From positions 52,501 through 116,500 of the forward strand of contig JAIUJO010000142.1 of assembly GCA_023846275.1 (NCBI GenBank): 64,000 nt of DNA, read 5' to 3'. Under the pieces are notes generated by a model that worked only from the letters and a program-made list of their open reading frames with translations, did no database searches and had not been told where the DNA came from. Origin of the DNA: Vanilla planifolia (lineage: Eukaryota; Streptophyta; Magnoliopsida; Asparagales; Orchidaceae). Numbering within the stretch: position 1 is the first letter of the stretch; each line of letters opens with the position of its first letter. Both the position numbers and the translations under genes were made by a program. Below, piece by piece: positions 62,201 through 64,000 of the stretch.

Positions 62201-64000
62201 ATTGAGTGTTACAAATCAATAACAAGTATCTATACAAATAAATAAATTATAAAAGAACATAATTAAAAAGAAAACTATAAAAATAATTAATTATTTTAAA
62301 TGTAGATCAATATATTAAACAAAAATATTTCATACAATAAATTTTATGATATGAAAACTATATCTTGCATGATAAAATATGATTTTTTAGTAGTGCAACA
62401 ATGCTAAATGCCACTTTTGTGAGAAACATTGGAAAATTTGTAAAAAGTAAATCAAACATAACATAAAAATATTAATGCAACTAGAACTAGTTAAAAAGAA
62501 TAACAATTAATAAATGCAATAAATTGCTTAACACTCAAATATCAATTTTTTACATGATAAAGTACTAGAATAGAAATTATTTTTCTGAAAAAAGTTGAAT
62601 AATAATAATAATAATGCATATAATAAAAATGCAGCAAATTAATAAAAACCATTGAAATGCTAATTTGGCCAATACTTTTGAAGATGAAAAGAATTATGTA
62701 AATTTTAGTGAAATTTTTTTTTTAATTTAAGAAAATTTGAAATCTTTAATATTGCATACAAGTAGCTATTGTTCAAGAAAATTTAAAATCTTGAAAAAGA
62801 AATGGTAAATACCTTCAAAAAAATAATAAAATTTTAAAACTAGTATTCTTAAAATGACGAAAGTTGTTGAAAAATTAAATTTTCAAAAACTTTTTTTCAA
62901 AACAAAAAATATTTTGTATGATATGATCTCTCCTTATCTAAAGCGCCTTTTTTGCATTATCATTGCATGTACTGACCCATGATAAGCCTATTATGCTCGT
63001 TCCTTTTTTATGAGACCTTTGTAGAGTGTTGGGATTTAAGAAAATTTTAAGTTTTCAATACTGAATGCAAGTTTCCAATCTATCAAGTTAAAAAGTAGTC
63101 GTAAATATCTCAACCAAAACCAATTGTTAAATTTTAATACTAGTTTTGCCAAAATAGTCATTTTTTTTTAAAACAAAACAATTTCCAAAAATTTTGTTGT
63201 AAAACATAAAATATTTTAAGTGCAAAAATGCGTTGACAATAACAATATTGACAATTTGGAATGTAGAAATTGTATGATTCAAATGTAAAGCATAAAACAT
63301 TAAAATGATAAAAATTAAAATATTTATTAGAATGTTATAACATTTTAATGTAAATAAAAATTGCATAAATAAACAAAATATATAGTAAACAAGAAATTGA
63401 AATTTTAAATGCATTAAGAAAACCATGTAAAAAATTTTTTTTACATAAACAAGCTAAATTTTCATGATTAAGCATACAAAAAATGTTTTATTGTTAATAT
63501 TTCTTTTCTATAAGTATTTTATAAAAAAATATTTAGGTATCAAAAATATTGTTTGTCATTTTAACAATAACTCACTAACAAGTAAAAAATTAAAATGTTG
63601 TTAATGTAATGCAATAATTAAAATGTTCAGAAGTTTTAAGTAATATATTAATAAAAAATCTTTTTTAAGCGTAATTGTAAATAAACCTTCATAGTTCAAG
63701 TCAAAAATTGAAGATTAAAACATAAAATGTCATTAATGAAAATGTTGAAGTATCTAGAAATATGAATTTTATCATACTAAATTACTTTAACATCTAAAAG
63801 GTAATATTAAGCACATAAAAAGTACATAAATGGTCTAACAAATAAAAAAAATTGTTTTAAAAGTAAGGAATGTTAAGGCAAACAAGGGTACTAGTCAACT
63901 AGATATAAGTTTTATGAAAAATATGAGCAATAATTGTTATAACATAATCAAATATTTTTCTCTTAAGTAAGCTATTTAAGAGGACATGACATTAGTACAA
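59221..64000. other. AT-rich intergenic DNA, no gene seen
   Basis: About 4.8 kb of very AT-rich sequence. It is A-rich on the + strand at about 59250-60350 and again from about 61350 to the end, with a T-rich interval at about 60560-61300. Small runs such as the AATAATAATAAT at about 62600 are present. Open stretches near 60361-60549 and 63127-63426 have the Phe/Ile/Leu/Tyr-rich make-up expected by chance at this base composition. Confidence 0.4.

Overview
This window looks like gene-free, repeat-dominated nuclear DNA of a plant, most likely a flowering plant with a large, slowly purged genome. The basis is decayed Ty1/copia retrotransposon pieces of plant type (reverse transcriptase with a YVDD-like site, a polypurine tract of the GGGGAGATTGTTAAG kind, TATA-bearing LTR pieces), a satellite with monomers of about 400 bp, a tRNA-related SINE-like remnant, and very AT-rich background DNA. 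I cannot name the species. I found no intact host gene, rRNA, convincing tRNA or CRISPR array.

Layout. (1) 1-1346: degenerate (TTC)n polypyrimidine tract, cut by the window start. (2) 1347-15778: about 14.4 kb of degenerate T/G-rich repeat built from TGTGTG, GCATG and ATGTG words. It has internal order: a higher-order period near 1.88 kb, a 48-bp triplication, a 180-bp direct duplication and a 124-bp segment turned to the other strand. (3) 15779-17900: AT-rich DNA that includes a minus-strand copia LTR and its polypurine tract. (4) 17920-33830: about 37-40 diverged monomers of a ~400-bp satellite. The first ~19 lie in one orientation and the remaining ~20 in the opposite one, with the switch near 25490. 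(5) 33830-35800: a plus-strand copia fossil (RT, RNase H, LTR). (6) 35800-40080: AT-rich DNA with a ~0.7-kb tandem duplication and two more copia RT pieces. (7) 39420-53330: a second large imperfect inverted repeat (arms ~6.9 and ~5.0 kb, spacer ~2 kb) whose outer ends carry copia RT fragments pointing inward. (8) 53330-64000: AT-rich DNA with no gene that I can support.

How it fits together. The satellite palindrome is bracketed by two related copia LTR pieces in opposite orientation, so the whole 16.4-35.8 kb block behaves as one large, imperfect inverted repeat. On the left the satellite directly abuts the copia polypurine tract. This suggests, as inference, that the satellite grew from the non-coding interior of a retroelement and was later duplicated in inverted orientation. 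The retroelement pieces are old and broken many times over. The long open frames in the first 15.8 kb are compositional artefacts of repeats with few stop codons, not genes.
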